Of a stretch of DNA of 64,000 bases, positions 38,987 to 47,957 are shown one piece after another. Position 1 is the stretch's first letter; each line of letters starts with the position of its first letter. A program made the position numbers and the translations under genes. The notes under the pieces were generated by a model that ran no database searches, was not told the DNA's origin, and was given only the letters and a program-made list of their open reading frames with translations. The stretch comes from Pseudofrankia sp. DC12 (GTDB taxonomy: Bacteria; Actinomycetota; Actinomycetes; Frankiales; Frankiaceae), in NCBI RefSeq assembly GCF_000966285.1, contig NZ_KQ031391.1, positions 3,507,208-3,571,207 of the forward strand, read 5' to 3'.

Positions 38987-40101
38987 CCGGCACCGACGGC
39001 GCTCGCGCGTCGGCCGGGGCCTCCTACCGGGCCGCCGGCGTGGACGTGGCGGCCGGGGAGCGCGCCGTCGAGGCGATGCGGGGGCATGTGGCCCGGGCGA
39101 CCCGGCCGGAGGTGGTGGGGTCGCTGGGCGGTTTCGCCGGCCTGTTCGCCCTGGACACCGGCCGTTACCGCAAGCCGCTGCTGGCCTCGTCCACCGACGG
39201 TGTCGGCACCAAGATCGCTCTCGCGCGGGCGCTGGACGTCCACGACACGGTCGGCATCGACCTGGTCGCGATGGTCGTCGACGACCTGGTCGTCTGCGGC
39301 GCGGAACCGCTGTTCCTGCTGGACTACATCGCCTGCGGATCGCTCGACCCGAGCCGGGTCGCGTCGATCGTCGCCGGGATCGCGACCGGCTGCGAGCAGG
39401 CCGGCTGCGCCCTCGTCGGCGGCGAGACGGCCGAGCACCCGGGCCTGATGGGCGCGGACGACTACGACCTGGCCGCGACCGGGATCGGCGTCGTCGAGGC
39501 GGACGAGGTGCTGGGCCCGGAGCGGGTCCGGGCCGGCGACGCGCTGATCGCGATCGCGTCGTCCGGGGTGCACTCGAACGGCTTCTCGCTGGTGCGCCAC
39601 GTGCTGTTCGGCGCCGTCGACCCGACCGCGCCCGGCGGCATCGGCGCCGAGGGCCAGGCCGCGCTGCGGGCGGTCGAGCCGGCGCTCGGCACGACGCTGG
39701 GGGAGGCGTTGCTGACCCCGACCCGGATCTACGCGAAGGACTGCCTGGCGGCCGCGGCCGCCGCCGAGGTGCGTGCGTTCGCGCACATCACCGGAGGCGG
39801 GCTGGCGGCGAACCTGGCCCGGGTGATCCCGGCCGGGCTGCTGGCGACGCTTGACCGGTCCACCTGGACGCCGCCGGCGGTTTTCGCGCTGCTGGCCGAA
39901 CGCGGTGACATCCCGCTCGCGGAGATGGAGCAGACGTTCAACCAGGGCGTCGGAATGATCGCCGTCGTCGCTCCGGGTGCCGTTGACACGACGCTTGCCG
40001 TACTGGCCGACCGTGGCGTCCCGGCCTGGCTCGCCGGCCACGTCGACGCGGCGGACGCCGAGGACGGCCTGACCGCCCGCGTGACCGGTGCCCATCCCTG
40101 A
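38983..40101 (+). CDS. purM: Phosphoribosylformylglycinamidine cyclo-ligase
   Basis: PurM closes the imidazole ring to give AIR in purine synthesis. The GTG start overlaps the purF stop (GTGA). Of 372 residues, 'SYRAAGVDVAAGERAVEAM' opens the chain; 'LASSTDGVGTKIALA', 'GIDLVAMVVDDLVVCGAEPLFLLDYIACG' and 'GCALVGGETAEHPGLM' are the ATP-binding and dimer regions; 'FAHITGGGLAANLARVIP' is near the end. Length and order fit the family. Confidence 0.97.
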   Translation: MTGTDGARASAGASYRAAGVDVAAGERAVEAMRGHVARATRPEVVGSLGGFAGLFALDTGRYRKPLLASSTDGVGTKIALARALDVHDTVGIDLVAMVVDDLVVCGAEPLFLLDYIACGSLDPSRVASIVAGIATGCEQAGCALVGGETAEHPGLMGADDYDLAATGIGVVEADEVLGPERVRAGDALIAIASSGVHSNGFSLVRHVLFGAVDPTAPGGIGAEGQAALRAVEPALGTTLGEALLTPTRIYAKDCLAAAAAAEVRAFAHITGGGLAANLARVIPAGLLATLDRSTWTPPAVFALLAERGDIPLAEMEQTFNQGVGMIAVVAPGAVDTTLAVLADRGVPAWLAGHVDAADAEDGLTARVTGAHP

Positions 40102-40245
40102 TCCGTGAGCGTGCGGCCGGCCCGGTGTGCCGGGCGGGGCCGGGCGGTCGTCCGGGGTGGCGATGACGGCGAAAGCCGTGCGCGGGAGTCGATCCCGTGC
40201 TGACCTGGCCAGCGGCTGCCGAGGCCGCGGTTCGGGCCCTGGCAC

Positions 40246-40280
40246 GCCAAGCTCCCGGGCTTTGCCTCGGGAGCGTTGGC
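40246..40280 (+). terminator. Bidirectional terminator between purM and the DUF3073 gene
   Basis: GCCAAGCTCCCGGGC pairs, with one mismatch, with the region ending CGGGAGCGTTGGC across CTTTGCCT. It sits between convergent genes, 145 bases beyond purM and 46 bases beyond the DUF3073 stop. Confidence 0.7.
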
Positions 40281-40325
40281 GCGGGCCTGGGCGTGCTGAC
40301 CGGAGGTCAGCGCCGGATGGCCGGG

Positions 40326-40535
40326 CTAATCATCGTCGTCGACGAGATACGCGCTGTACTCGTCGTCGTCGTATTCGTCGTCCGCGTTGGGATCATCACC
40401 CTCGGTGGTGCTTCGAGTGGTCGACCCATTTACGCCCAGATCCGCCTTCAACCGGTCGAGATCCATATTTGGCGAGTTGTACTTGAGCTCGCGGGCGACT
40501 TTCGTCTGCTTGGCCTTCGCTCGGCCGCGCCCCAT
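40326..40535 (-). CDS. DUF3073 small acidic protein
   Basis: The 69-residue protein begins 'MGRGRAKAKQTKVARELKYNSPNMDLDRL' and ends in an acidic run ('DEYDDDEYSAYLVDDDD'), exactly the DUF3073 pattern. The family is confined to actinobacteria and commonly sits between purM and the bldC region. The basic head and acidic tail suggest nucleic acid or ribosome contact, but no function is known. Confidence 0.95.
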   Translation of the reverse strand: MGRGRAKAKQTKVARELKYNSPNMDLDRLKADLGVNGSTTRSTTEGDDPNADDEYDDDEYSAYLVDDDD

Positions 40536-40739
40536 GGCTCGACCCCCTCGAACATGACGACGGGGACCCGCCCCGGTGCTCTAACTGTCTCGTGCTTACC
40601 GAGACTACAGGGATCGCGGGCCGGTCGGCACGCCAACCCCGCAGTTGCCGCCGGCGGGCCATGGAGCGTCCGCCTTCTGCTACTTCGTGCCCTGCCTTCG
40701 CCCCGTTCGGACGATGGCGGTGGGTGCGAGCGCGGGGTC

Positions 40740-41849
40740 TCAGGGCAACAGGATGCGGCGAAGCCGGCCGATTCCGGTCATCCGGCGTTCCGCGAGTGTC
40801 ACCGCGGCGGCACCGGGCGTCTGCCCCTCGGCCTCGGCGAGCTCGAAAACGTTCCGAGTCGTCCGGAAGATCCGCGCGGCAGACGCCTTGGCCCGGTCGG
40901 CCCGGTAGCCCTCGATCTCGTCGGCGACCTGGATCAGCCCGCCGGCATTGACGACGAAGTCCGGCGCGTACAAGATCCCGGCGTCGGCGAGCAGCTTGTC
41001 GACGCCGGAGTGGGCCAGCTGGTTGTTGGCTCCGCCGCAGACCACCTTCGCGCGCAGCCGGCCGACCGTCTCCTCCGTGAGCGCGCCGCCGAGCGCGCAC
41101 GGCGAGTAGACGTCCGCTGCCGCGCCGATCAGCTCGTCGGGGTCGTCGACGATCTCGACCGTCGGATGCAGCGTGCGCAGCCGGGCCAGTGCGGCGGGGT
41201 TGACGTCGGTGGCCAGCACCGACGCGCCGTCCTCGATCAGGTGGCCGACCAGCCGTGCGCCCACCTTTCCCACCCCACTGACGGCCACCGTCCGCCCCGC
41301 CAGGGTAGGGCTGCCCCAGACCCTGGCGGCGCTGGCCCGCATCCCCTCGAACACGCCGTAGGCGGTCAGCACACCCGAGTCGCCCGACCCGCCGTGCGCC
41401 GGCGACCGCCCGGCCACCCAGCGTGCCTCCCGGGCCACGACGTCCATGTCCTCGACATAGGTTCCGACGTCGCAGGCCGTGATGTAACGCCCGCCGAGCG
41501 AGGCCACGAACCGGCCGTACGCGCGCAGCAGCGCCTCGGAGGAGTCCTTCGCCGGGTCGCCGATGATGACGGCCTTGCCGCCGCCGAGGTCCAGACCGGC
41601 GCAGGCCGCCTTGTAGGCCATCGCCCGCGAGAGGGCCAGCGCATCGGCCAAGGCCGAGGACTCGTCCGGGTAGGGGTGGAACCGGGTGCCACCCAGGGCC
41701 GGGCCGAGCGCGGTCGAGAAGATGGCGATGATCGCGCGCAGACCGGAGGCCGGGTCGGAGCAGAAGACGACCTGCTCGTGCTCGGCGCCGGCGTCGAACA
41801 CCGACGACGCGACCCGCGGCTCGCCGGGATAGGCGGACACCGTTGTCAT
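40740..41849 (-). CDS. vdh: Valine dehydrogenase (Glu/Leu/Phe/Val dehydrogenase family)
   Basis: The ATG at 41849 gives 369 residues. The enzyme oxidatively deaminates branched-chain amino acids with NAD+. The substrate domain has '[45 protein letters not shown]', including the catalytic Lys region. The NAD domain has '[33 protein letters not shown]', then 'SPCALGGAL', '[10 protein letters not shown]' and '[15 protein letters not shown]'. The position beside purM, DUF3073 and bldC matches the Streptomyces valine dehydrogenase locus as I recall it. Specificity for valine over leucine is inferred from that context. Confidence 0.9.
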   Translation of the reverse strand: MTTVSAYPGEPRVASSVFDAGAEHEQVVFCSDPASGLRAIIAIFSTALGPALGGTRFHPYPDESSALADALALSRAMAYKAACAGLDLGGGKAVIIGDPAKDSSEALLRAYGRFVASLGGRYITACDVGTYVEDMDVVAREARWVAGRSPAHGGSGDSGVLTAYGVFEGMRASAARVWGSPTLAGRTVAVSGVGKVGARLVGHLIEDGASVLATDVNPAALARLRTLHPTVEIVDDPDELIGAAADVYSPCALGGALTEETVGRLRAKVVCGGANNQLAHSGVDKLLADAGILYAPDFVVNAGGLIQVADEIEGYRADRAKASAARIFRTTRNVFELAEAEGQTPGAAAVTLAERRMTGIGRLRRILLP

Positions 41850-42084
41850 GCCTGGAACCCTACGGCGGGCACCGGGCCCGCCGCGCTCGGGCGCGAGGCG
41901 CCCCTGCCGCACTTGGCCTCGTGTTGAACCGACGTTCTGGCCCAGGCCCAGCGACGTCCATCGAACCAGCCGCCCCGTGCTGACCGGCGACTCAAAAGTG
42001 TGAACCAGCCACGAAACCGGCCGGGATGATGACCGGCTGCAATTTCCATGTCATGAGACGACGAAGATGACAACGAAGATTGGG
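41850..42084. other. Upstream region of vdh with homology to copy A surroundings
   Basis: No gene is seen. Bases 42005-42055 (AGCCACGAAACCGG ... CAATTTCCATGTC) resemble the sequence before copy A (GGCCACGAAGCC ... CGATTTCCACGTC, 19494-19542), so the dispersed element may be longer than its hairpins. Confidence 0.45.
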
Positions 42085-42166
42085 AGGGCGCTAAGCGCCC
42101 GACAGGCGGAGCCAGGTTCCTGCCGGATCGAGCGATGCGCGCAAGCGCCGGTTCCGGCCGATCGCC
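42085..42166 (+). repeat. Dispersed two-hairpin element, copy C
   Basis: AGGGCGCTAAGCGCCCGACAGGCGGAGC opens this copy, with a perfect seven-base-pair first stem. The middle is longer and diverged from copies A and B, but the end, GTTCCGGCCGATCGCCG, is identical to copy B. It lies between vdh and the gene at 42219. Confidence 0.7.
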
Positions 42167-42218
42167 GTTTGCGCGATAGCCTCGCCTCGGCGGGATCAGG
42201 CTGGGGAGGGGGTCCAAG

Positions 42219-43049
42219 GTGCCTGTTGTCTCTCCGGCGGCGTATCTGCGGGTCTACGAGCCACTGGCCGCCTTCTCGCCGGCCGAGCGGCTGCGCTGGC
42301 AGCGCTTCGCGGCGACGGCTCCGCCGTCACGCCGGGCCGGCACCCGCCGGGAGCGGGTGGTCGCGCTGGTCGCGACGGTCCGCCCGTCGCTCGACGTCGC
42401 GGGCGAGTCGGCGTTCGTGCAGATGGTCGACGGTCTGATGTTCGTCTGCCCCTGGTCCACCCAGTTGCGGGTGTGGCAGGCCGCGGTGGAGTTCCGCGGC
42501 GGGATGCCGGAGCGGATCGCGGACGTGTTCCTGCCGCGGCGGGTCATCGACTCGGCCGAGACGGAGCTGGACCGCTGGCGGGCCCGGCGGCCCGAACCGA
42601 AGGTGCACATCGAGACATCGACCTGGACGGTCCCGGCGCCGTGGTTCCTGCTGTTCGACCCGGCCGAGCGGATGCTCGTGACGGGCGACACAGCCGAGCG
42701 GTCGATGGTCTACCGGACCGAGATCGGCCTGGCTCGCCGGCGGATCTCCGAGGCGACCGACACGTTGGCCGCGATGCGCGCCTCGATGCCGGACACCGCC
42801 GCCGCGGAGGGCGTCACCGACCTCGCCCGCTGGCTGGACGCCTTCCACCCGCGCAGCCGGGTCGAGCTGGACTACGACGGGCTGGTCGACCTGCTCGAGG
42901 ACGACGTGCTGCGCCAGGACAGCTCCGTGGAGGACCTCGCCGAGGCCGTCCGGGCGTTACGCCAAGGGCGAACAGACCGGGCGACGGAGGCCTACGAGCG
43001 GGTGCTCGTCCGCTGGCGACCCATGCAGGCACGGGAATCCGCGAGCTGA
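42219..43049 (+). CDS. Conserved hypothetical protein upstream of bldC
   Basis: The GTG at 42219 follows GGGAGGGGG. The 276-residue protein has no signal or membrane segment. It opens 'YLRVYEPLAAFSPAERLRWQRFA', has a central part with 'FVQMVDGLMFVCPWSTQLRVWQAAVEF' and 'WTVPAPWFLLFDPAERML', and a helical end. Similar proteins sit beside bldC in other actinobacteria by my recollection. The sequence shows no catalytic motif. It could be co-transcribed with bldC, which starts 150 bases later on the same strand. Confidence 0.8.
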   Translation: MPVVSPAAYLRVYEPLAAFSPAERLRWQRFAATAPPSRRAGTRRERVVALVATVRPSLDVAGESAFVQMVDGLMFVCPWSTQLRVWQAAVEFRGGMPERIADVFLPRRVIDSAETELDRWRARRPEPKVHIETSTWTVPAPWFLLFDPAERMLVTGDTAERSMVYRTEIGLARRRISEATDTLAAMRASMPDTAAAEGVTDLARWLDAFHPRSRVELDYDGLVDLLEDDVLRQDSSVEDLAEAVRALRQGRTDRATEAYERVLVRWRPMQARESAS

Positions 43050-43201
43050 GCTCGGGCGTTAGCTAACAGAGAGTCGCCACCCGCTTCGGACGAGCTGTGA
43101 CTAGTCAGCAGATGGTCCCGACGTGCCATGTCCGAAATGCCCCCGAAGGATGCACGATCTGTATGGGACGGAGCGACGCTCTGTGACGGGAGGCCAACGC
43201 A

Positions 43202-43408
43202 ATGACGACGAGAACGCCGGACGCCGAGCCCCTGCTGACGCCGGCCGAGGTGGCGACGATGTTTCGGGTTGATCCGAAGACCGTCACCCGGTGGGCCAAG
43301 GCCGGGAAGCTGACGTCGATCCGCACGCTCGGTGGCCATCGGCGCTACCGGGAGGCAGAGGTCCGTGCCCTGTTGAAGGGTGTCCCCAGCATGGGGGGCG
43401 ACCTCTAG
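43202..43408 (+). CDS. bldC: Developmental regulator BldC (MerR-like DNA-binding protein)
   Basis: The 68-residue protein reads 'LLTPAEVATMFRVDPKTVTRWAKAGKLTSIRTLGGHRRYREAEV', the complete winged helix-turn-helix of BldC, a MerR-type domain with no effector domain. In Streptomyces BldC binds DNA co-operatively as head-to-tail oligomers and delays entry into sporulation. The start is ATG 43202, with GGGAGG about nine bases upstream. Neighbouring purF-purM-DUF3073-vdh support orthology. Confidence 0.95.
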   Translation: MTTRTPDAEPLLTPAEVATMFRVDPKTVTRWAKAGKLTSIRTLGGHRRYREAEVRALLKGVPSMGGDL

Positions 43409-43756
43409 GTGGATTGATCCAGGTCGGTCGCACGCCAAGCCAGCAATCTGGCCGCCCACGGGGACGGCGGCCGGTGGCCGGTGCGGCGCGTACCGACTGG
43501 GGTGGGTTTCTGGGCAGGCACGCCAACCTGCCAGTGCCGATGAGCTGGTGGCCTATGGGCCCTGGTCATCGGTCCTTCTGGCGTGCCGGCTCAGTTCTTT
43601 CACGTGCCCGTCCCACCGATCTGCCGGATCGGGAGAAGGGGCTTGCCCGCCGAGGCTGCGCAGTCGCGTAGGTCGGCAGGATCCCTGCGGCGCCGAACCG
43701 GACGGCCTGCACTGGGCTGCCCGGTTCACACGCACCAACCGCTTCACCTGCACCAA
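43409..43756. other. Long 3' region after bldC, no gene seen
   Basis: Some 350 bases lie between the bldC stop and the first strong terminator. No frame has convincing codon bias. It could be an extended 3' untranslated region or hold a small RNA; the sequence alone does not say which. Confidence 0.4.
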
Positions 43757-43793
43757 CACGAGGACGGACGGCATCACGCCGTCCGTCCTCGTG
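43757..43793 (+). terminator. Perfect 16-bp hairpin terminator
   Basis: CACGAGGACGGACGGC pairs fully with GCCGTCCGTCCTCGTG around ATCAC, followed by CTGTGTA. It would end transcripts from bldC or from something in the preceding 350 bases, and insulates the GAF-EAL gene. Confidence 0.8.
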
Positions 43794-43903
43794 CTGTGTA
43801 CGCCCGGCGCAGGTGAGCGAACCGGACCGGGCGGGGAATGCTGCCGGTAGGCACCAGGCCGGGGGCGCTTCGCCTGTGCCGGCAGACCGGTGGGGGGACG
43901 CCC

Positions 43904-45319
43904 GTGGCGAGGAACCGGAAGGCGACGTTCGGGCCCGTGCTGGCCGTTCCGGAGCAGGACCGCGCCATCTCCGACCTGTTGGAGGCCGTTCGGCACCGGC
44001 TGGGGATGGACGTCGTCTGGCTGGCCAGGGCCGAGGGCGACCTGGTGGTCATCGAGGCCCTCGACGGCGACGCCGGCTCGTTCGGCATCAGCGTCGGCAC
44101 GACCATGCGCCACACGGCCACCGCCTATCCCCGCGTCATCACCGGCGAGCTTCCGGCGTTTGTCCGGGACGTCCGCGGTGACGACGCGGTCCGGCAGCTG
44201 CCCGCGGTGGAGGCATTGCGTTCCGGCGCGTACATCTCGGCAACGGTGTTCGAACGCGACGGCACGCTCTACGGCGTGCTCACGGCATTGGCCCACGAGC
44301 CGCGCCCCGACCTGCAGGAACGCGATGTCCGGTTCCTGCGGCTGGCCGCCGAGATGATCGCCGACTCGGTCTCCGACCTGCCCCGGATGTGGGAGCGGCG
44401 CCGGGCGTACTGGGACCGGATCAGTGCTGTGATCGACGCCGGCGGCCCGGCCATGGTCTACCAGCCGATCGCGGACCTGGGAGCGGGGGGCCGTCTCGTC
44501 GGCGTCGAGGCGCTGGCCCGTTTTCCTCCGTACCCGGACCTCGCGGGGCTCGATCCGGGGGAAGGCCAGACGCGGTCAGACCCGGGAGCCCGGTTCGCCG
44601 CCGCGTGGGCGGGCGGGGACCGGTCCGTAACCGGAGGTTCCGGCGGCCCGGGGAACGGCGTCCAGACCGAGACCGAACGCTGGTTCGCCTGCGCTGCGGC
44701 GGTGGGCCTGGGCGTCGAGCTGGAGTATGCCGCCATGCGGTCCGCGCTCGCCGAGCTCGGACGCCTGCCGTCGGGGCTCTTTCTCTCGGTCAACGTGTCG
44801 CCCGACAGCGTGCGCCCGGATCTGCTGGAACTGATCCAGGAGGTCGAGCCGAGTCGGCTGCTCCTGGAGATCACCGAACACAACCGGCTCGAGGCGGAGT
44901 CCGAGGCGCTGCGGGTGATCGACGAGGTGCGGGCCCGCGGCGTGCGGATTGGCGCGGATGACGTCGGATCGGGTTACGCCGGTCTCGCGCAGTTCCTGGT
45001 GCTGCGTCCAGATCTCGTAAAGATGGACCGGTTTCTCACGCATGGGATCGACACCGACCCAGCCCGGCAGGTGATCGCCGGTGCGCTCATCCAGGTCGCG
45101 GACGAGATCGGGGCGACCATGCTGGCTGAGGGCATCGAGACCTGGGAGGAACTGGCCACCCTCCGGGCCGCGCAGGTACGGCTCGGCCAGGGGAACTACA
45201 TAGCGCCACCTGACCGTCTGTCCTCGGTATACGAGCCCGGCCCGTGGGAGGCCCGGCCCGGCGGCCCGGCGGCCCGAAAGTGGTCCGAGTCGCCTATGTG
45301 CAGTGATAGCGGTCTGTAA
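43904..45319 (+). CDS. GAF-EAL protein, putative c-di-GMP phosphodiesterase
   Basis: The GTG at 43904 (GGTGGGGGGA upstream) gives 471 residues. Residues about 15-165 form a GAF sensory domain ('DLLEAVRHRLGMDVVWLAR', 'YISATVFERDGTLYGVLTAL'). The EAL domain (about 180-455) keeps the metal and catalytic residues: 'GVEALARFPP', 'SVNVSPDS', 'LLEITEH', 'IGADDVGSGYAGL' (the usual DDFGTG with Val for Phe), 'LVKMDR' and 'EGIET'. It should therefore hydrolyse c-di-GMP to pGpG. No GGDEF domain is attached. Some 55 Gly/Pro-rich residues interrupt the EAL domain after 'FPPYP'. Being near bldC is suggestive, since c-di-GMP controls development in Streptomyces through BldD. Confidence 0.9.
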   Translation: MARNRKATFGPVLAVPEQDRAISDLLEAVRHRLGMDVVWLARAEGDLVVIEALDGDAGSFGISVGTTMRHTATAYPRVITGELPAFVRDVRGDDAVRQLPAVEALRSGAYISATVFERDGTLYGVLTALAHEPRPDLQERDVRFLRLAAEMIADSVSDLPRMWERRRAYWDRISAVIDAGGPAMVYQPIADLGAGGRLVGVEALARFPPYPDLAGLDPGEGQTRSDPGARFAAAWAGGDRSVTGGSGGPGNGVQTETERWFACAAAVGLGVELEYAAMRSALAELGRLPSGLFLSVNVSPDSVRPDLLELIQEVEPSRLLLEITEHNRLEAESEALRVIDEVRARGVRIGADDVGSGYAGLAQFLVLRPDLVKMDRFLTHGIDTDPARQVIAGALIQVADEIGATMLAEGIETWEELATLRAAQVRLGQGNYIAPPDRLSSVYEPGPWEARPGGPAARKWSESPMCSDSGL

Positions 45320-45400
45320 CCGGAAAGTCGGTAGGTAGCTCGACGTACCGCCACCCCTGAGTCGTCGCGGGTTACTCGATCGGCCCGGTAGACCGGGCGG

Positions 45401-45976
45401 TCAGACGGCCATCGGTAGGTAGGCCGCCGTCGGGACTGTCTCCAGCGCTAGACCGACGGCGCCCCGGTGAATGCCGTCCAATGCGATCCACCCGGTCTCG
45501 GTCTCCGCGAACGCCGCCCAGGCCGGGCCATGCTGGCGCAGCAGGAACGGCAGCGACTGACCATCGACTGGGAGGTACATCGTCGTCCAGTCCTCGGCGT
45601 CGAGGTTCGTGGACAGCCAGCCAGCGAGCTCCAGCTGGTAGCGCCACCATTCCTGCCGGTCTACGGAGCTCGGGAACGCGGGAGCGACGGCGTGCAGCAT
45701 GCTCTGCTGCGCCCAGCCGATGGCGTCATCGGCCACGGTCGGGCCGTAGCCCACCTCACCGACCTGCATCGCCGGCAGCCTCGGCACCGTCGTCACGATG
45801 ACCCGCGGTCCCGCGTGGGCCGCGTCGCCGTGCCCGAGGCATACGCGCCAGACCTGTTCCGACCGCGGGCGCCAGGTATCCCACAGCTCGAGCCATCGCG
45901 GCTCCAGCAGTCCCCGGCGCAGACCGTAGATGGGGAAACCGGCGGAGGGGGGTGGCAGCAGTCCCGGCACCGCCAC
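45401..45976 (-). CDS. Hypothetical protein
   Basis: The GTG at 45976 opens a 191-residue protein without signal or membrane segment. It is rich in Trp ('WLELWDTWRPRSEQVWRVCLGH', 'QEWWRYQLELAGWLS') and ends 'IALDGIHRGAVGLALETVPTAAYLPM'. I do not recognise a family. A short inverted repeat GCCCGG-TAGA-CCGGGC (45383-45398) just downstream may end this gene and the converging EAL gene. Confidence 0.65.
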   Translation of the reverse strand: MAVPGLLPPPSAGFPIYGLRRGLLEPRWLELWDTWRPRSEQVWRVCLGHGDAAHAGPRVIVTTVPRLPAMQVGEVGYGPTVADDAIGWAQQSMLHAVAPAFPSSVDRQEWWRYQLELAGWLSTNLDAEDWTTMYLPVDGQSLPFLLRQHGPAWAAFAETETGWIALDGIHRGAVGLALETVPTAAYLPMAV

Positions 45977-46501
45977 AGTGTGCAGCCTGGTCGCCCAACG
46001 CTGTGGGCCGACCCCGCACAGATTCAGGACAATCCGTCCCGTGATACCCGTCGCGCCCCGATGTAGGCGACGGTAGGGGAGGTGGACCAGGACGCTCCAT
46101 TGGCCCTATTGCTACCCTTGCGGCTGTCCACTCGCGGGCTCTATCTCATCCATCACCCACGATTCGGACGCCATTGCCGAATCTGGCCAACACCAGCGGC
46201 GCAACAGTCCTGGTGATGGGCGGACCTGCCGGCACGATGGCCGGGCGGGCCGACCTGGTCTGCGCCGGTCTGTGCAAAATCTGGTCATTCGAGGCGTTCG
46301 GTGAACGCTGCGGCCCACGCAGCACGTTGCCCCGATGACCAGCTGTGAGTCGGAGCGCGCCGCCGGTTCACGCTCCGGGTGGGGAGGAACCTTGCGACGT
46401 CGGGATCGCGATCTCGCTGACCGTGCCGCCCGCTGGATGCCGCTGACCGGTCGTCGGGTGGCTCCGCGTCGTCGGGTGGCTCTGCGTGGTCGGGTGGTTC
46501 C
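45977..46501. other. Divergent region with an 18-bp repeat before the kinase
   Basis: The region holds the promoters of the hypothetical gene (minus) and the kinase (plus). Just before the kinase GTG, three units of about 18 bases (CGTCGTCGGGTGGCTCCG type) run from about 46451 to 46503. No other gene is supported. Confidence 0.5.
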
Positions 46502-47935
46502 GTGGGGCTGCTGACGCGCCGCGCCCCCCGCGCCCAGGAGATCGACGAGGGCGCGCCGGTCGTGCTCCCCGAGCCCGAGCCGGGTCTTCCTCGCCGTCCG
46601 AAGGACCCGGCGTTCGTCGGTGACTACCGCGTCCTGCGCCTGCTCGGCGAGGGTGGAATGGGCACCGTCTACCTCGGCGAGTCGGTCGATGGCCGGCGGG
46701 TGGCCGTCAAGGTCATCCAGTCCGAGTACGCCCGGGACCCCGAGTTCCGGGAGCGGTTCCGGGCCGAGACGGCACATGCCCGTCAGGTCGAGGAGGCCTA
46801 CACCGCCGCGGTGCTCGACGCCGACCCGGACGCGGCACTGCCCTACCTGGTCACCGAGTTCGTGCCAGGGCCCACGCTGCGTGCCGCCGTGAACGCCGGA
46901 GGCCCGCTTGGCACCGGCGACCTGGCCCGGCTCGCGGTCGGCATGGGCGCGGCGCTGACCGCGATCCACGGCGCCGGTATCGCCCACCATGACCTCAAGC
47001 CCGGCAACGTGCTGCTCGGCCCGTCGGGGCCACGGGTGATCGACTTCGGCATCGCCAACGGCTTTGGTGGCCAGGCCCTCGGCCAGCAGCACGGGCGGGG
47101 CGGCAGGGGCCGCGGCCGTGGCCGCCGCGGGCACGCGGCGCCGGAGGCCAGCCAGATCGGCACCCCCGGCTACATGGCGCCCGAGCAGGCTCGCGGCGAC
47201 GAGGTCGGCCCGGCCGCCGACGTCTTCGCCTGGGCGGCCGTCATGACGTTCGCCGCGAGCGGGGCACCGCCGTTCGGTGACGGCACCCCGGAGCAGTTGC
47301 TGCACCGGGTCACGCACGATACCCCCGACCTCGGCGCGCTGCCGGCGGACCTGGCCCCGCTGGTCCGCGCCGCCTTCAGCAAGGACCCGCAGGACCGGCC
47401 GTCCGCTGGTGACCTGCTGCTCACGCTGATGGGCGAGAAGTCCGCGGGCCGGCTCAGCGCGCGTGAGCCCGAGCGTCGCCTCGCGCTGCCCGCCGGGCCG
47501 GCCCGGCCCGTCGCCGAGCCGGCACCTGCCGCCGCGCCGAGTGCGCGGCTCGCGCCGTTCGCGTGGGCGCCACCGGCCGCCATCGCGCCCCCGGTGCCTC
47601 GACCAGCCACGCCGGTTCCCGCTCCGCCGGTGGAGGCTGTGCCGTCCGTTGAGGCTGTGCCGGGGGCCGACGGTGTGCCGGCGTTCGACGGCCCGCAGGC
47701 CGTCGCGGCTGCGCTGGCTGTCGACGAGGTGTCGCCGATGCTGGCTGCGCCGGCGCTCGACGACGTGCCACCGGTCGGGGCCGGGCCGGCGTTCGGCGTC
47801 GTGCCGGCGTTCGGCGTCGGCCCGGCTGCCGCAGCCGTGCCAGCCCCGGAGGCCGTGCCAGCCCCGGAGGCCGTGCCAGCCCCGGAGGCCGTGCCAGCCC
47901 CGGAGGCCGTGCCAGCCCGACCGGCCAGCGCCTGA
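46502..47935 (+). CDS. Ser/Thr protein kinase, truncated by frameshift
   Basis: The 477-residue product begins at GTG 46502; its ribosome site is weak. The kinase domain has the P-loop 'LGEGGMGTVYLG' (49-60), Lys 70 in 'VAVKVI', 'HHDLKPGNVLL' with catalytic Asp near 164, 'DFGIAN' at 181 and 'GTPGYMAPEQA'. All catalytic residues are present. His replaces the Arg before the catalytic Asp, so it is a non-RD kinase. The activation segment has an unusual Gly/Arg-rich insertion ('GRGGRGRGRGRRG'). After residue about 300 an Ala/Pro/Val-rich linker ends in four 'VPAPEA' units and a stop. The continuation, with membrane anchor and outer domain, follows in the next frame. Confidence 0.85.
   Translation: MGLLTRRAPRAQEIDEGAPVVLPEPEPGLPRRPKDPAFVGDYRVLRLLGEGGMGTVYLGESVDGRRVAVKVIQSEYARDPEFRERFRAETAHARQVEEAYTAAVLDADPDAALPYLVTEFVPGPTLRAAVNAGGPLGTGDLARLAVGMGAALTAIHGAGIAHHDLKPGNVLLGPSGPRVIDFGIANGFGGQALGQQHGRGGRGRGRGRRGHAAPEASQIGTPGYMAPEQARGDEVGPAADVFAWAAVMTFAASGAPPFGDGTPEQLLHRVTHDTPDLGALPADLAPLVRAAFSKDPQDRPSAGDLLLTLMGEKSAGRLSAREPERRLALPAGPARPVAEPAPAAAPSARLAPFAWAPPAAIAPPVPRPATPVPAPPVEAVPSVEAVPGADGVPAFDGPQAVAAALAVDEVSPMLAAPALDDVPPVGAGPAFGVVPAFGVGPAAAAVPAPEAVPAPEAVPAPEAVPAPEAVPARPASA
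47837..47926 (+). repeat. Coding 18-bp tandem repeat at the kinase frame change
   Basis: GTGCCAGCCCCGGAGGCC occurs four times without change (47837-47908). A fifth unit, GTGCCAGCCCGACCGGCC, has diverged. The kinase frame stops nine bases later, while the next frame becomes coding-like from this point on. Confidence 0.9.
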
Positions 47936-47957
47936 ATCCGGGCCAGGTCCTGAGTTC

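Noticed and set aside
42085-42166. Element copy C as a plain transcription terminator of the gene at 42219 or vdh
   Set aside because: It lies upstream of both neighbouring genes, and its sequence, not only its stem, is shared with two distant sites.
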